Assembly: GCF_900177675.1 (NCBI RefSeq) | Contig: NZ_FXWM01000001.1 | Location: forward strand, 4,845,001 to 4,909,000 | Length of the DNA: 64,000 nt | Reading direction: 5' to 3' | Source: Bacillus sp. OV166 | GTDB lineage: Bacteria; Bacillota; Bacilli; Bacillales; Cytobacillaceae | Program-made: the position numbers and the translations under genes | The notes under the pieces: generated by a model | Told to the model about the DNA's origin: nothing | What the model saw: only the letters and a program-made list of their open reading frames with translations | Database searches by the model: none | Shown: in pieces, positions 23,591 through 31,464 of the stretch | Layout: every line of letters begins with the position of its first letter | Numbering within the stretch: the first letter of the stretch is position 1

Positions 23591-24787
23591 TTATACCCCT
23601 TTTGAATTTAATTCATTTAAAAAACTTTTTCCGAAGTTAGGTAGTTTCACATTGAAGTTTTCAGCAACAGTTGCCCCAAGGTCCGCAAAGGTCTCTCTGA
23701 TCGGGAGTTCCTTCCCTCCGTTCATGCCTTTTGAATAAACAAGTAAAGGTACGTATTCACGTGTATGGTCCGTACCTGGTGCAACTGGGTCATTTCCATG
23801 GTCTGCAGTAATCATTAATAGGTCGTCGTCTTTCATTTTTGCAAACACTTCTGGCAGGCGTGCATCATATTCTTCCAGTGCTTTACCATAGCCTTCTGGG
23901 TCACGGCGGTGGCCGTATAAGGCATCAAAGTCAACTAGATTTATAAAACTAATACCTGTAAAATCCATATCCAATGTTTCCACTAACTTATCCATTCCAT
24001 CCATATTAGAAACTGTTCTAAGTGATTGAGTTACACCTTCTCCATCATAAATATCGGAAATTTTTCCGATCGCAATGACATCGAAGCCAGCATCTTTTAA
24101 TTCACTCATAACTGTACGATCAAATGGTTTTAATGCATAGTCGTGACGGTTAGAAGTACGTTTAAAATTTCCTGGTTCTCCCAAGAAAGGTCTAGCAATG
24201 ACACGGCCAACCATGTACTTCTCGTCAAGAGTCAATTCACGAGCGATTTTGCAGATTTTATATTGCTCTTCAATGGGAATGATTTCTTCATGGGCAGCTA
24301 TCTGAAGGACAGAATCTGCAGAAGTATAGACAATCAATGCACCGGTCTTCATATGCTCTTCGCCCAACTCCACGAGGATCTCAGTGCCACTTGCAGGCTT
24401 ATTGCCGATAATTTTTCTGCCTGTTCGTTTTTCTAATTCAGAGAGGAGCTCATCTGGAAAACCCTCTGGGAATACACGGAAAGGGGTTTGAATATTCAAA
24501 CCCATTATTTCCCAGTGACCTGTCATGGTATCTTTTCCGTTAGAGGCCTCCATCATTTTTGTATAATACGCTAACGGTTTTTCTGCTTTTTCAATTCCTT
24601 TAACTTCACGGATATTACTTAAGCCTAACTTGCCCATATTTGGCATGTTCAGACCATTCATTCTTTCCGCAATATGACCAAAAGTATCTGCGCCCTTGTC
24701 ACCAAATTTTTCAGCATCTGGTGCTTCACCGATACCTACCGAATCCATTACGATAATAAAAATACGTTTATATGTATTTGCAGCCAT
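23591..24787 (-). CDS. deoB: Phosphopentomutase
   Basis: DeoB interconverts (deoxy)ribose-1-phosphate and -5-phosphate, linking nucleoside breakdown to central metabolism. The 398-aa alkaline phosphatase-superfamily enzyme has metal motifs MDSVGIGEAPDA at the N-terminus and TADHGNDP near residue 325, and the cap segment between them carries KDTMTGHWE. The start follows AAAAAGGAGGAAG. It is first in deoB-pupG, and a catabolite-response-like element lies 24 bp upstream of the start codon. Confidence 0.96.
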   Translation of the reverse strand: MAANTYKRIFIIVMDSVGIGEAPDAEKFGDKGADTFGHIAERMNGLNMPNMGKLGLSNIREVKGIEKAEKPLAYYTKMMEASNGKDTMTGHWEIMGLNIQTPFRVFPEGFPDELLSELEKRTGRKIIGNKPASGTEILVELGEEHMKTGALIVYTSADSVLQIAAHEEIIPIEEQYKICKIARELTLDEKYMVGRVIARPFLGEPGNFKRTSNRHDYALKPFDRTVMSELKDAGFDVIAIGKISDIYDGEGVTQSLRTVSNMDGMDKLVETLDMDFTGISFINLVDFDALYGHRRDPEGYGKALEEYDARLPEVFAKMKDDDLLMITADHGNDPVAPGTDHTREYVPLLVYSKGMNGGKELPIRETFADLGATVAENFNVKLPNFGKSFLNELNSKGV

Positions 24788-24810
24788 TCAATTCTTCCTC
24801 CTTTTTCCGT

Positions 24811-24824
24811 AGAAAACGTTTGCA
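24811..24824. promoter_or_regulatory. cre-like CcpA site upstream of deoB
   Basis: AGAAAACGTTTGCA matches the cre consensus TGWAANCGNTNWCA at 12 of 14 positions. Between the promoter region and start codon it would act as a roadblock or repressor site for deoB-pupG under good carbon supply. This is inferred from sequence only. Confidence 0.5.
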
Positions 24825-24943
24825 AATATTAACATTACACAAGAATAGGTTACCCTCTTTTGTTTAGTATTATAAACTAATCTAAATCTATTCGTCAGAA
24901 GTCTGACATCTCTATTGTACTAAATGTTTTAGAAATTACAAGG

Positions 24944-24973
24944 AAAAAGCCACCGAATTTCAGGCAGCTTTTT
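24944..24973 (-). terminator. Terminator downstream of xerD
   Basis: A stem AAAAAGCTGCC / GGTGGCTTTTT (with wobble pairs) around an 8-nt loop, ending in a T-run on the minus strand, located 35 bp after the xerD stop. Confidence 0.75.
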
Positions 24974-25008
24974 GACAATTATATGATTTTTATAGAACTC
25001 TCATTCTA

Positions 25009-25896
25009 TTAAGCTCGAGGATGAAATTTACTATATACGTCTTTTAACTTTGTTTTTGAAACATGTGTATATATTTGTGTGGTAGAGATATCTGCATGAC
25101 CTAACATTTCTTGGACTGCTCGTAAATCAGCACCATTTTCTAACAAATGCGTTGCAAAAGAATGGCGAAGGGTATGTGGTGTTAGTTCTTTATCTATTCC
25201 GGCTTCTCTAGCGAGCTTTTTCAATATTTTCCAAAACCCTTGGCGTGTTAGCTGCTTTCCTTGATGGTTTAAAAACAAAGCATGATCTTGTTGCTTTGCG
25301 GATGTAAACCGATGTCTCCCATCTTCCAGGTAATGTTTTATGGCATCAGCTGCAGCACGTCCAATGGGAATAATTCGTTCTTTATTCCCGGTACAACGAA
25401 CAAACCCCATCGTTAACTGAATATTATCAATCTCAAGACCTATTAGTTCACTAACACGGATACCTGTAGCATATAGCAGTTCAAGCATAGCCTTGTCCCT
25501 TATTCCAAAATGATCTTGTGTATTAGGTGCGTCCAGCAGGATTTCTACTTCTTGTAAACTCAATACATTGGGCAGTGATCTTTCATGTCTGGGTGTTTCT
25601 ATTTGAACAGATGGGTCTTGATCTGTTGCCTTGGCCCTTAATAAAAATTGATGAAATGCACGGACAGAGGCGATGTGCCGTGCCAATGTTTTCGAGGATT
25701 TCCCCTGTTCTTTTAGAAATCTTAAAAAGTGGACAATATGTACACGTTGTACATCATTTAAAGAATGGACGGATTCGACATTTATCAAATAATGAAGATA
25801 GTTTTTTAAATCTCTCTCATACGCCATAATTGTGTTTTTGGCTGAACCTTTTTCAACGGTTAAATAATCCATAAAATCCTTTATTTGCTCGTCCAT
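25009..25896 (-). CDS. xerD: Tyrosine recombinase XerD
   Basis: XerD (295 aa) resolves chromosome dimers at dif with its partner XerC/CodV. It has an N-terminal SAM-like core-binding domain (about 1-85) and a C-terminal catalytic domain with R147, K172, H241, R244, H267 and nucleophile Y276 (LGHADISTTQIYTH). The gene name ripX is also used in B. subtilis. It lies 5 bp after yqzK and downstream of fur, as in B. subtilis. Confidence 0.96.
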   Translation of the reverse strand: MDEQIKDFMDYLTVEKGSAKNTIMAYERDLKNYLHYLINVESVHSLNDVQRVHIVHFLRFLKEQGKSSKTLARHIASVRAFHQFLLRAKATDQDPSVQIETPRHERSLPNVLSLQEVEILLDAPNTQDHFGIRDKAMLELLYATGIRVSELIGLEIDNIQLTMGFVRCTGNKERIIPIGRAAADAIKHYLEDGRHRFTSAKQQDHALFLNHQGKQLTRQGFWKILKKLAREAGIDKELTPHTLRHSFATHLLENGADLRAVQEMLGHADISTTQIYTHVSKTKLKDVYSKFHPRA

Positions 25897-25901
25897 CGCA
25901 T

Positions 25902-26129
25902 TTACTCCCCATTTAAATAAAACAACATCAGCCGATCTAACAAGGAAGAATCCTCCTCATACACTGCGTTCGAAACTTTTAGCGCAGCTCCTTCCGGTTC
26001 ATCATAGCGATGATAATTTTGATATTCTTCATTCACCAACATAATACCATAATAGAAAAGAATCGTGCACCCTGTGAATATGATAAAGACCTTTAAGGTT
26101 TTTAATGCTGCTTTTAAAAATAAGATCAT
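25902..26129 (-). CDS. yqzK: YqzK, DUF4227 membrane-anchored protein
   Basis: A small protein of 75 aa from the ATG at 26129, seven bases after GGGGG. One N-terminal transmembrane helix (LKVFIIFTGCTILFYYGIML) is followed by an acidic extracytoplasmic or cytoplasmic tail (YDEPEGAALKV). Function is unknown. The conserved place between fur and xerD supports the assignment. Confidence 0.82.
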   Translation of the reverse strand: MILFLKAALKTLKVFIIFTGCTILFYYGIMLVNEEYQNYHRYDEPEGAALKVSNAVYEEDSSLLDRLMLFYLNGE

Positions 26130-26243
26130 CCCGCTTCCCCCAATTTCCAATCATTTAGTAAAATGTATGCCAAAATAGATAAATTTTATACCTAGTCATT
26201 GGTAATATAGGGGAAATTCTTTTTTAATCTGTTAAACTTGTCT

Positions 26244-26371
26244 GTTGATTTCCGCTCCATGCTCTTCGCTTTCCGCGGGCGTTCCGGGGAGCCTCCTCGG
26301 CGCTACGCGCCTGTGGGGTCTCCCCTGCCCCGTACTCCCGCAGGAGTCTCGCGCATTCCGCTCCAATCAAC
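26244..26371. repeat. GC-rich structured repeat, stand-alone inverted copy
   Basis: The same family as 4544-4673 but in reverse orientation, bounded by GTTGATT and AATCAAC. It sits between the fur terminator and yqzK. The 318-bp gap between yqzK and fur holds this repeat, the terminator and AT-rich promoter sequence, and no gene. Confidence 0.88.
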
Positions 26372-26410
26372 AGAGTGTGTAAAATCTACATTTAGCTTTA
26401 ACACAGCCAA

Positions 26411-26437
26411 AAAGAAAAAAGCCCTTTTTACAAGGAG
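26411..26437 (-). terminator. Terminator downstream of fur
   Basis: A hairpin AAAGC-T-CCTT / AAGGGCTTT with a bulge, followed by TTTTTTC on the minus strand, 11 bp beyond the fur stop. Confidence 0.65.
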
Positions 26438-26447
26438 CTTTCTTTGG

Positions 26448-26912
26448 TTAATCCGCTTTTTCGTCCTCTTTATCTTTATCCTGGCATCGGTAACAGATCC
26501 CATGAAAAGTGAGGCGATGATCTTTTATTTTAAAATTCCATTTGCGTTCCACAACTGCTTCTACATCTTCAAGTAAATCCTCTTGAATTTCATCAACGGC
26601 ACCACATTCAATACAAACAAGATGATGATGAAAATGGGCTGCACCTTCCTGGCGAAGGTCATAGCGAGAAACCCCATCCCCAAAATTTATTTTATCAACA
26701 ATTTTTAATTCCGTTAATAATTCCAACGTCCGATAAACAGTTGCTAAACCAATTTCAGGCGATTTTTCTTTCACGAGGAGGTATACATCTTCCGCACTTA
26801 AATGATCCTCTTCATTTTCCAATAAAACTCGAACGGTTGCCTCACGCTGAGGTGTTAGTTTATAGCTTGCTGAATGCAACTGTTTCTTAATTCTTTCAAT
26901 TCTAGTTTCCAT
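26448..26912 (-). CDS. fur: Ferric uptake regulator Fur
   Basis: An iron-sensing repressor of siderophore and iron uptake genes. The 154-aa product has an N-terminal winged helix (YKLTPQREATVRVLLENEEDHLSAEDVY) and a C-terminal dimerisation domain with the HHHLVCIECGAVDEI metal motif. A second CxxC pair (CYRCQ near the end) completes the structural zinc site. The PerR, Fur and Zur branches are close; synteny with yqzK-xerD and spoIIM supports Fur. Confidence 0.92.
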   Translation of the reverse strand: METRIERIKKQLHSASYKLTPQREATVRVLLENEEDHLSAEDVYLLVKEKSPEIGLATVYRTLELLTELKIVDKINFGDGVSRYDLRQEGAAHFHHHLVCIECGAVDEIQEDLLEDVEAVVERKWNFKIKDHRLTFHGICYRCQDKDKEDEKAD

Positions 26913-26974
26913 CCTGAAGTCCCTCCCTCGCCACTGTTAATTCTCATTATAACAGATGACAATTGAGAATCAAA

Positions 26975-26989
26975 ATAAAATTATTATAA
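26975..26989. promoter_or_regulatory. PerR/Fur-like box upstream of fur
   Basis: On the minus strand TTATAATAATTTTAT resembles the 7-1-7 Per/Fur box TTATAATNATTATAA at about 12 of 15 positions, 63 bp upstream of the fur start. fur is PerR-controlled in B. subtilis. AT-richness makes chance matches likely. Confidence 0.35.
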
Positions 26990-27030
26990 ACTGCAATAAA
27001 CAATAATCTATATTAAGTATTATATAATAA

Positions 27031-27678
27031 TTATTTTAAAACGGTTGAACTAATGATGGTTTTCATTAACCAAGGCGAAAGATAGGCCTCTATCCCAGAT
27101 GCTGCAGTTATAAATATTACCGCTACTATCAAGGTTAAAATATAACTTTTAAAAAAAGGAAGGATTGGCTGGGCATATTTTTTCATAAACTGCTTTTTGA
27201 TCATTCGAAGTGAGAAAATCACTGATAATGCTGCCATCATTATAAATACGGGAATAATAATCAGATTCTGAGGCAAAATCGAAACAAATGCGAGCATAAA
27301 GCCCTGCCAGCCCATTTGACTGACAAGAAAACCCACGGTAAACCCAACTACCATTCCTTTAATAAATAACAGAATAAGAATCACTGGAAGACCGATGATT
27401 GAAATTCCTAGTATCCACATAAGCCCAATAAACTTACTATTATGGAAAAGGCTTTGCAGGAATAAATCATTGTCTTCTGCTTCTTTTCCGCTCGAGACTT
27501 GGCCAAAAAATTGTGATAAATAGTAGAATAAATCTTCCTTCTGAGTAATGCTCATACTGTTTACAACAATTGCCCCAAAGATTACTCCCATTAAAAATAA
27601 GACAACAATAAACAAAAAAATTGAGGAATGCTCACGGAAATAACTAGCGGCATCGGACTGGTACAATCGTTTTTTCAT
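27031..27678 (-). CDS. spoIIM: Stage II sporulation protein SpoIIM
   Basis: SpoIIM is part of the SpoIID-M-P complex that remodels septal peptidoglycan during engulfment; it is the membrane scaffold that recruits SpoIIP and SpoIID. The 215-aa product has five predicted transmembrane segments and a soluble loop near residues 40-75. Blocks such as GFTVGFLVSQMGWQG are typical of the SpoIIM/Gate-like family. It is SigE-dependent in B. subtilis and, as there, lies next to fur. Confidence 0.94.
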   Translation of the reverse strand: MKKRLYQSDAASYFREHSSIFLFIVVLFLMGVIFGAIVVNSMSITQKEDLFYYLSQFFGQVSSGKEAEDNDLFLQSLFHNSKFIGLMWILGISIIGLPVILILLFIKGMVVGFTVGFLVSQMGWQGFMLAFVSILPQNLIIIPVFIMMAALSVIFSLRMIKKQFMKKYAQPILPFFKSYILTLIVAVIFITAASGIEAYLSPWLMKTIISSTVLK

Positions 27679-27771
27679 TTGCGTATCCTCCTACTATTCT
27701 CAGTTCAGTTAATACATTGTATGCCAGTCTAGTATATCTATTCCCACATTTTAATAGATTACATAATAAAA

Positions 27772-27786
27772 CCCGATAGCTTTATG
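27772..27786 (-). terminator. Distal half of the yqxK terminator, cut off by the IS3 element
   Basis: CCCGATAGC plus loop TTTATG. Joined to GCTACCGGG at 29463-29471 it forms, on the minus strand, a 9-bp stem with a single G-U pair followed by TTTTATTATG. The IS3 element is inserted in the loop. Confidence 0.8.
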
Positions 27787-27831
27787 TGAACTGCCCCCCG
27801 TCAAGTAGACAGTGGAAATAATAAAAATGCA

Positions 27832-28740
27832 CTAAGCGGCTTTAGCTCTATATTCCATAGGGCTAAGGCCGTTTAGTCGTTTTTGATATCTTTCATAATT
27901 ATAAAATTTAATGTAATCGTCTATCGCAATAGAAAGTTCTTCGAATGTCTCATACTTATGTAAATAATACTTTTCACATTTAAGTGTTCCCCAAAAAGAT
28001 TCCATTGGCCCGTTATCAATACATCTACCCACCCGCGACATACTATGCGTCATCTCTTCGGCATCTAACTTTCGTTTAAATCCATGAGAGGTGTATTGAT
28101 ACCCTCGATCACTATGAATAAGTGGTTTGTCTCCATCTAAATGGGTTATTGCTTGGTCTAGTGTCTTAAAGACAAGGTTATTATTATTTGAATGTCCTAA
28201 AACATAGCTAACAATCGACCCATCATATAGATCACGAATCGCACTTAAATAAGCCTTTTTTGATTGGCCATATTTAAATTCGGTGACATCCGTAACCCAT
28301 TTTTCATTCGGTTTTTCCGCTGTGAACTCACGATTGAGCACATTTTCTGCAACGTGTTGGGGAGTTGAGGGCTTATAACGTTTCTTCTTTTTCCGAATGA
28401 CGCTTTCAAGGCCAGATATCTTCATTAGTCTATAAATTCGCTTATGATTGAGGTCCTCCTCGAATTTTCGATTCATATTTAAAGTCATTTGACGGTATCC
28501 ATAGATTCCATCAACTTTCTCATGAAGAGACTTCATTTCCTTTATAATTTCTTCATTTCGAATCTCACGAACAGAAGGTGTGCGATTTAGCCACTTATAA
28601 TAAGCAGATCGTGCAATTCCTGCAACCTCACAGAGTAAGACAATAGCGAGATTTTCTTCCTGATGTAGCTCTTGAATTGCGATATACTTATCTTCAAATC
28701 GAATTTGACTTATCTTCGCCTCCTTTCGATCTCCTCTAAC
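27832..28740 (-). CDS. IS3 transposase catalytic part (orfB, expressed by -1 frameshift)
   Basis: The DDE integrase domain of the IS3 transposase. The frame is open from the slippery site near 28740; an in-frame ATG at 28536 gives a shorter 234-aa product. Catalytic residues are the Asp in KWVTDVTEF, the Asp in LIHSDRGYQYTS and the Glu in NGPMESFWGTLKCE. The C-terminal signature YNYERYQKRLNGLSPMEYR is typical of the family. Upstream of the ATG the frame encodes an HTH_21-type segment (AGIARSAYYKWLNRTP), which confirms that the longer product is the real one. Confidence 0.9.
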   Translation of the reverse strand, partial: VRGDRKEAKISQIRFEDKYIAIQELHQEENLAIVLLCEVAGIARSAYYKWLNRTPSVREIRNEEIIKEMKSLHEKVDGIYGYRQMTLNMNRKFEEDLNHKRIYRLMKISGLESVIRKKKKRYKPSTPQHVAENVLNREFTAEKPNEKWVTDVTEFKYGQSKKAYLSAIRDLYDGSIVSYVLGHSNNNNLVFKTLDQAITHLDGDKPLIHSDRGYQYTSHGFKRKLDAEEMTHSMSRVGRCIDNGPMESFWGTLKCEKYYLHKYETFEELSIAIDDYIKFYNYERYQKRLNGLSPMEYRAKAA

Positions 28741-29390
28741 TTTTTTAAGAATTCGTTCTCTGCACGTAAACGTTCATTTTCTTTTTCCAGCTTTCGCATC
28801 TCGAGTTTAACCTTCTCTTCTGGAGAAAGCTCTGCTTCTACTTTATTCTTTCCTCGCTTATCCCTAAGCGCTTCGTCTCCACCATCTTCATGCTTTTTAA
28901 CCCACTGATATACTTGTTGATAAGAAACTTGATAGGTCTCGGCTGCTTTTTGATAATCTTTACCGTTCTCCAAGCAATAATAAACAATTTGTTTCCGTTC
29001 ATCTAAAGTGGTTTTTCTTCCTTTAGTCATAGAGCTCGTCCTTCCGTGTGACGTATCCTTTAATTCACTATGACTATTATACTTGTTAATCCATTTCCTG
29101 AGGACCGATAAATCCGATATTTCATACCTTCTTGTAATCTCTCGTAAAGAATATTTACCAGAAAGGTAATCCCTTATGGCGGATAGTTTTAGTTCCTTAG
29201 AATACCTTTTCCAAGTGGAAGACTCCTTTAGACCGTCCGTCCCATACTTATCAAATTTATGTTTCCATTCCAAAATAGAGGAGTGGTGTACTTTATAAAT
29301 TGATGCGACTTCGTTTATCGAATATTGATTATCCACCAACACTTTCAATATCTCGAATTTTTCTTCTACAGAATAGGACCTTTTAGACAT
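28710..29390 (-). CDS. IS3 transposase DNA-binding part (orfA)
   Basis: A 226-aa helix-turn-helix protein with two tandem HTH units (YSINEVASIYKVHHSSILEW near residue 30; a second near 135-165, TYQVSYQQVYQWVKKHE). It ends in a leucine-zipper-like coiled coil (LEKENERLRAENEFLKKLEE). It binds the element ends and, after frameshifting, forms the N-terminus of the OrfAB transposase. Confidence 0.9.
   Translation of the reverse strand: MSKRSYSVEEKFEILKVLVDNQYSINEVASIYKVHHSSILEWKHKFDKYGTDGLKESSTWKRYSKELKLSAIRDYLSGKYSLREITRRYEISDLSVLRKWINKYNSHSELKDTSHGRTSSMTKGRKTTLDERKQIVYYCLENGKDYQKAAETYQVSYQQVYQWVKKHEDGGDEALRDKRGKNKVEAELSPEEKVKLEMRKLEKENERLRAENEFLKKLEEIERRRR
28740..28746 (-). other. Programmed -1 frameshift heptamer A AAA AAG
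   Basis: In the orfA frame the codons read TTA AAA AAG, giving the canonical slippery heptamer. Slipping back one base joins orfA to orfB without a stop. The orfA stop lies 30 nt further on, at 28710. Confidence 0.8.
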
Positions 29391-29462
29391 AATAAATACT
29401 CCCCAATAAGTAGCCAGATTTTTTATTTTTTAATCTGTCTACCTATTGGGGAGCATATCAAT

Positions 29463-29471
29463 GCTACCGGG
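29463..29471 (-). terminator. Proximal half of the yqxK terminator
   Basis: GCTACCGGG, the first arm (minus-strand order) of the stem interrupted by the IS3 element. It is 13 bp beyond the yqxK stop. Without its partner arm it cannot terminate; the IS sequence now follows. Confidence 0.75.
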
Positions 29472-29483
29472 GTTCATCTTTTT

Positions 29484-30647
29484 TTAGTCTGAAATTTTTC
29501 CGTATTTCCCACCGCCGCCGGCTGCTAGATTTACTTTACCCGCTCTTGCTTTTAGGATAAGGTCGGCGATTCTTTCCGGGACAACCTCTTTCATTCCTTC
29601 ATATGGTACATCATGCAAAATCGCCATTTCACTCCCAAAATGATCAACCAGCTTCTCAAGTAAGCGAGGTCCTAAGCCAGGGATAAACTCCAGCGGGACT
29701 TGATGGATATAGGGCGGACGGTCTTCTGGACCTTGTTCAGCCGTTTTCAGTTCAAGTATTCTGTCAGCTACACCTTTAATAATTTTCTTATTTCCACATT
29801 GCGTACATATTTGATCCTCATCAGCAGCAGGATGATGGCATTCTGCACAAACTGTTTTATGGTATTTACCGAGCAATGGATCAAGACCATAATTTGCTAT
29901 AATTTTACGTCCATCTTCCTTCTTTAATGCTTTCTGCAACTCTAAAAATGTTGGTTCCTTCATCGCAATGACTTGGTATTCACGGGCTATTTTTGCAAGC
30001 GAATGGGCATCAGAATTCGTAACAAATGTATAGTCATGTAATTCCTTTATTTGATCCGCCATAGTCGTATCAGAACTTAATCCAAGCTCAATTGCGTCAA
30101 TCAATTCCGGGTCCAATACCTCAGTAAGTGAATGATTCACACCTTTCCCGTATAAACTTTTAAAAGGCGTGAAAACATGAGCAGGAATGAAGATTCCACC
30201 TAATTCTTTTACCTTTTTTTGCAAAACAAGACCCGTTGCATAGATCCGTTGTGAGCTCAGTTGAATATTTTTTAAGTGACCTGACAGCCAGGATGAGAAC
30301 TCCCTCATCACGGAAAGATTCGGAAAAAACATAAGCAAGTGGATTGGGCCGTTAGATTGTTCGTCATAAATCTCCAATTCAGAACCGGGAATAACAGTTA
30401 AATCACCAAACACTAACCCACCGTCCGGATGTTCCACTACATCTCCACTTTGGATAAGACTTTCCATTTCAAGGATGACTTCAGGCGAATGGCTATCGAT
30501 GATCCCAACCATATTAAGTCCCTTTTCGTGTCGTGCATGCTCAATGATATTCGTAAACGTTAGAGACTTGGCACCGGTGATTTTTACCGGCTTCCCTGTC
30601 CAGGTACGTCCAATGTGTATATGTAAATCTACATAGTAGCGATTCAT
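29484..30647 (-). CDS. yqxK: Endonuclease Q-family PHP-domain nuclease
   Basis: A PHP-superfamily metal nuclease of the EndoQ type. EndoQ cleaves DNA 5' of deaminated or abasic bases in archaea and some bacilli; activity is not shown for this protein. The 387-aa product has an N-terminal PHP domain (DLHIHIGR at residues 7-14, IIDSHSPE, VTNSDAHSL). A zinc ribbon (CAECHHPAADEDQICTQCG) follows near residue 255, then a helix-hairpin-helix-like segment (FIPGLGPRLLEKL). It overlaps the nudF end by 4 bp and is co-transcribed with it, a pair dedicated to nucleotide damage. Confidence 0.85.
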   Translation of the reverse strand: MNRYYVDLHIHIGRTWTGKPVKITGAKSLTFTNIIEHARHEKGLNMVGIIDSHSPEVILEMESLIQSGDVVEHPDGGLVFGDLTVIPGSELEIYDEQSNGPIHLLMFFPNLSVMREFSSWLSGHLKNIQLSSQRIYATGLVLQKKVKELGGIFIPAHVFTPFKSLYGKGVNHSLTEVLDPELIDAIELGLSSDTTMADQIKELHDYTFVTNSDAHSLAKIAREYQVIAMKEPTFLELQKALKKEDGRKIIANYGLDPLLGKYHKTVCAECHHPAADEDQICTQCGNKKIIKGVADRILELKTAEQGPEDRPPYIHQVPLEFIPGLGPRLLEKLVDHFGSEMAILHDVPYEGMKEVVPERIADLILKARAGKVNLAAGGGGKYGKISD

Positions 30648-31198
30648 TTATTTTTCAACGCCTCTTGCAATTGTAAGTATTGAACAGCAAAAATCGTTTT
30701 AGCATCATATATTTTTTGTTCTTTTACATATTGAGCTGCTTCTTCCAGAGTTAATTCCTCTAGATTAACAAACTCGTCCTCATCAAGTGCTGCTGCATTT
30801 TCTTTTTTGCTTAGTCCTGTCGCAACATAGACATGAACGATTTCATCGGCAAATCCCGGCGAGGTGTAAAAAGAAGTAAGCCATTCAAGGCTCTCGCACT
30901 CATAGCCTGTCTCTTCCTCCAGTTCACGGCGAGCACAAAGCTCAGGCTCTTCCCCTTTTTCCAGCTTTCCGGCGGGAATTTCAACAATGGTTCGTTCCAG
31001 TGCTTTCCGGTATTGTTCAACCATTACTACTTTCTTGTTGTCGGTAATGGCTAAAATAGCGACAGCCCCGGGATGTTTAATGATCTCCCGTTTCGATTGT
31101 TTCCCGTTCGGAAGCTGTACATCCTGTAAATGAAGACTGATTACTTTTCCTGAGAAAATTTCTTCACTATGAAGTGTTTTTTCTTCGAGATTGCTCAT
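30644..31198 (-). CDS. nudF: ADP-ribose pyrophosphatase (Nudix)
   Basis: The enzyme hydrolyses ADP-ribose to AMP and ribose-5-phosphate. It has 184 aa from the ATG at 31198, behind AGGAGTG; a GTG three codons upstream overlaps the ribosome site. The Nudix box GX5EX7REUXEEXGU spans about residues 77-99 (G77, E83, R91-E92, E95-E96, G98). It ends inside the start of yqxK. B. subtilis nudF (yqkG) sits in the same place next to mciZ. Confidence 0.93.
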   Translation of the reverse strand: MSNLEEKTLHSEEIFSGKVISLHLQDVQLPNGKQSKREIIKHPGAVAILAITDNKKVVMVEQYRKALERTIVEIPAGKLEKGEEPELCARRELEEETGYECESLEWLTSFYTSPGFADEIVHVYVATGLSKKENAAALDEDEFVNLEELTLEEAAQYVKEQKIYDAKTIFAVQYLQLQEALKNK

Positions 31199-31212
31199 AT
31201 GGGTCACTCCTG

Positions 31213-31240
31213 TTCTATTCCTTTAATCTGCTCATACATT
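31213..31240 (+). promoter_or_regulatory. Possible SigE promoter of mciZ
   Basis: CATACATT at 31233-31240 fits the SigE -10 consensus CATANANT. TTCTATT 13 bp upstream is a weak match to the -35. mciZ is SigE-dependent in B. subtilis, which fits. Confidence 0.4.
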
Positions 31241-31269
31241 TTACCATACTTTATTTGGAGGGGGATGGA

Positions 31270-31401
31270 ATGAAGGTGTACGTTCATGATAAAGGAATCA
31301 TTCTTGTTGGAAAAGGATGGGAAATACTTCAGAAACTAAAAGAATACAATAAAGATTATTTCACCGTTTCCGAATGGATTGAAAAGGTGAATCAAAAATA
31401 A
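31270..31401 (+). CDS. mciZ: Mother cell inhibitor of FtsZ, MciZ (43 aa)
   Basis: MciZ is a sporulation peptide that caps FtsZ filaments at their minus end and stops division in the mother cell. The product starts MKVYVHDKGIILVGKGWEI; B. subtilis MciZ has the same pattern (KG-V-LVGK-WEI--KLKEY). It has the expected length (40-43 aa) and the conserved LKEY block near residue 25. The gene has a strong GGAGGGGG site and lies, as in B. subtilis, between nudF and yqkF, divergent from nudF. A reading frame open further upstream has no start with a ribosome site. Confidence 0.93.
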   Translation: MKVYVHDKGIILVGKGWEILQKLKEYNKDYFTVSEWIEKVNQK

Positions 31402-31464
31402 AGTCTTTCGATTGTAGTCTGTCCTTTTCTTTAATAAAATTGTAGAAAAGGACGGGGTGAGTTT

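Larger units (their letters stand above)
27787..29460 (-). mobile_element. IS3-family insertion sequence
   Basis: The element is 1674 bp with imperfect 26-bp terminal inverted repeats (left TGAACTGCCC...GTAGACAG, right TGATATGCTC...GTAGACAG, 19 of 26 identical). A 3-bp ATG target duplication lies at 27784-27786 and 29461-29463. It contains overlapping orfA and orfB joined by a programmed -1 frameshift signal. Both frames look intact. It interrupts the loop of a rho-independent terminator rather than a gene. Confidence 0.93.
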
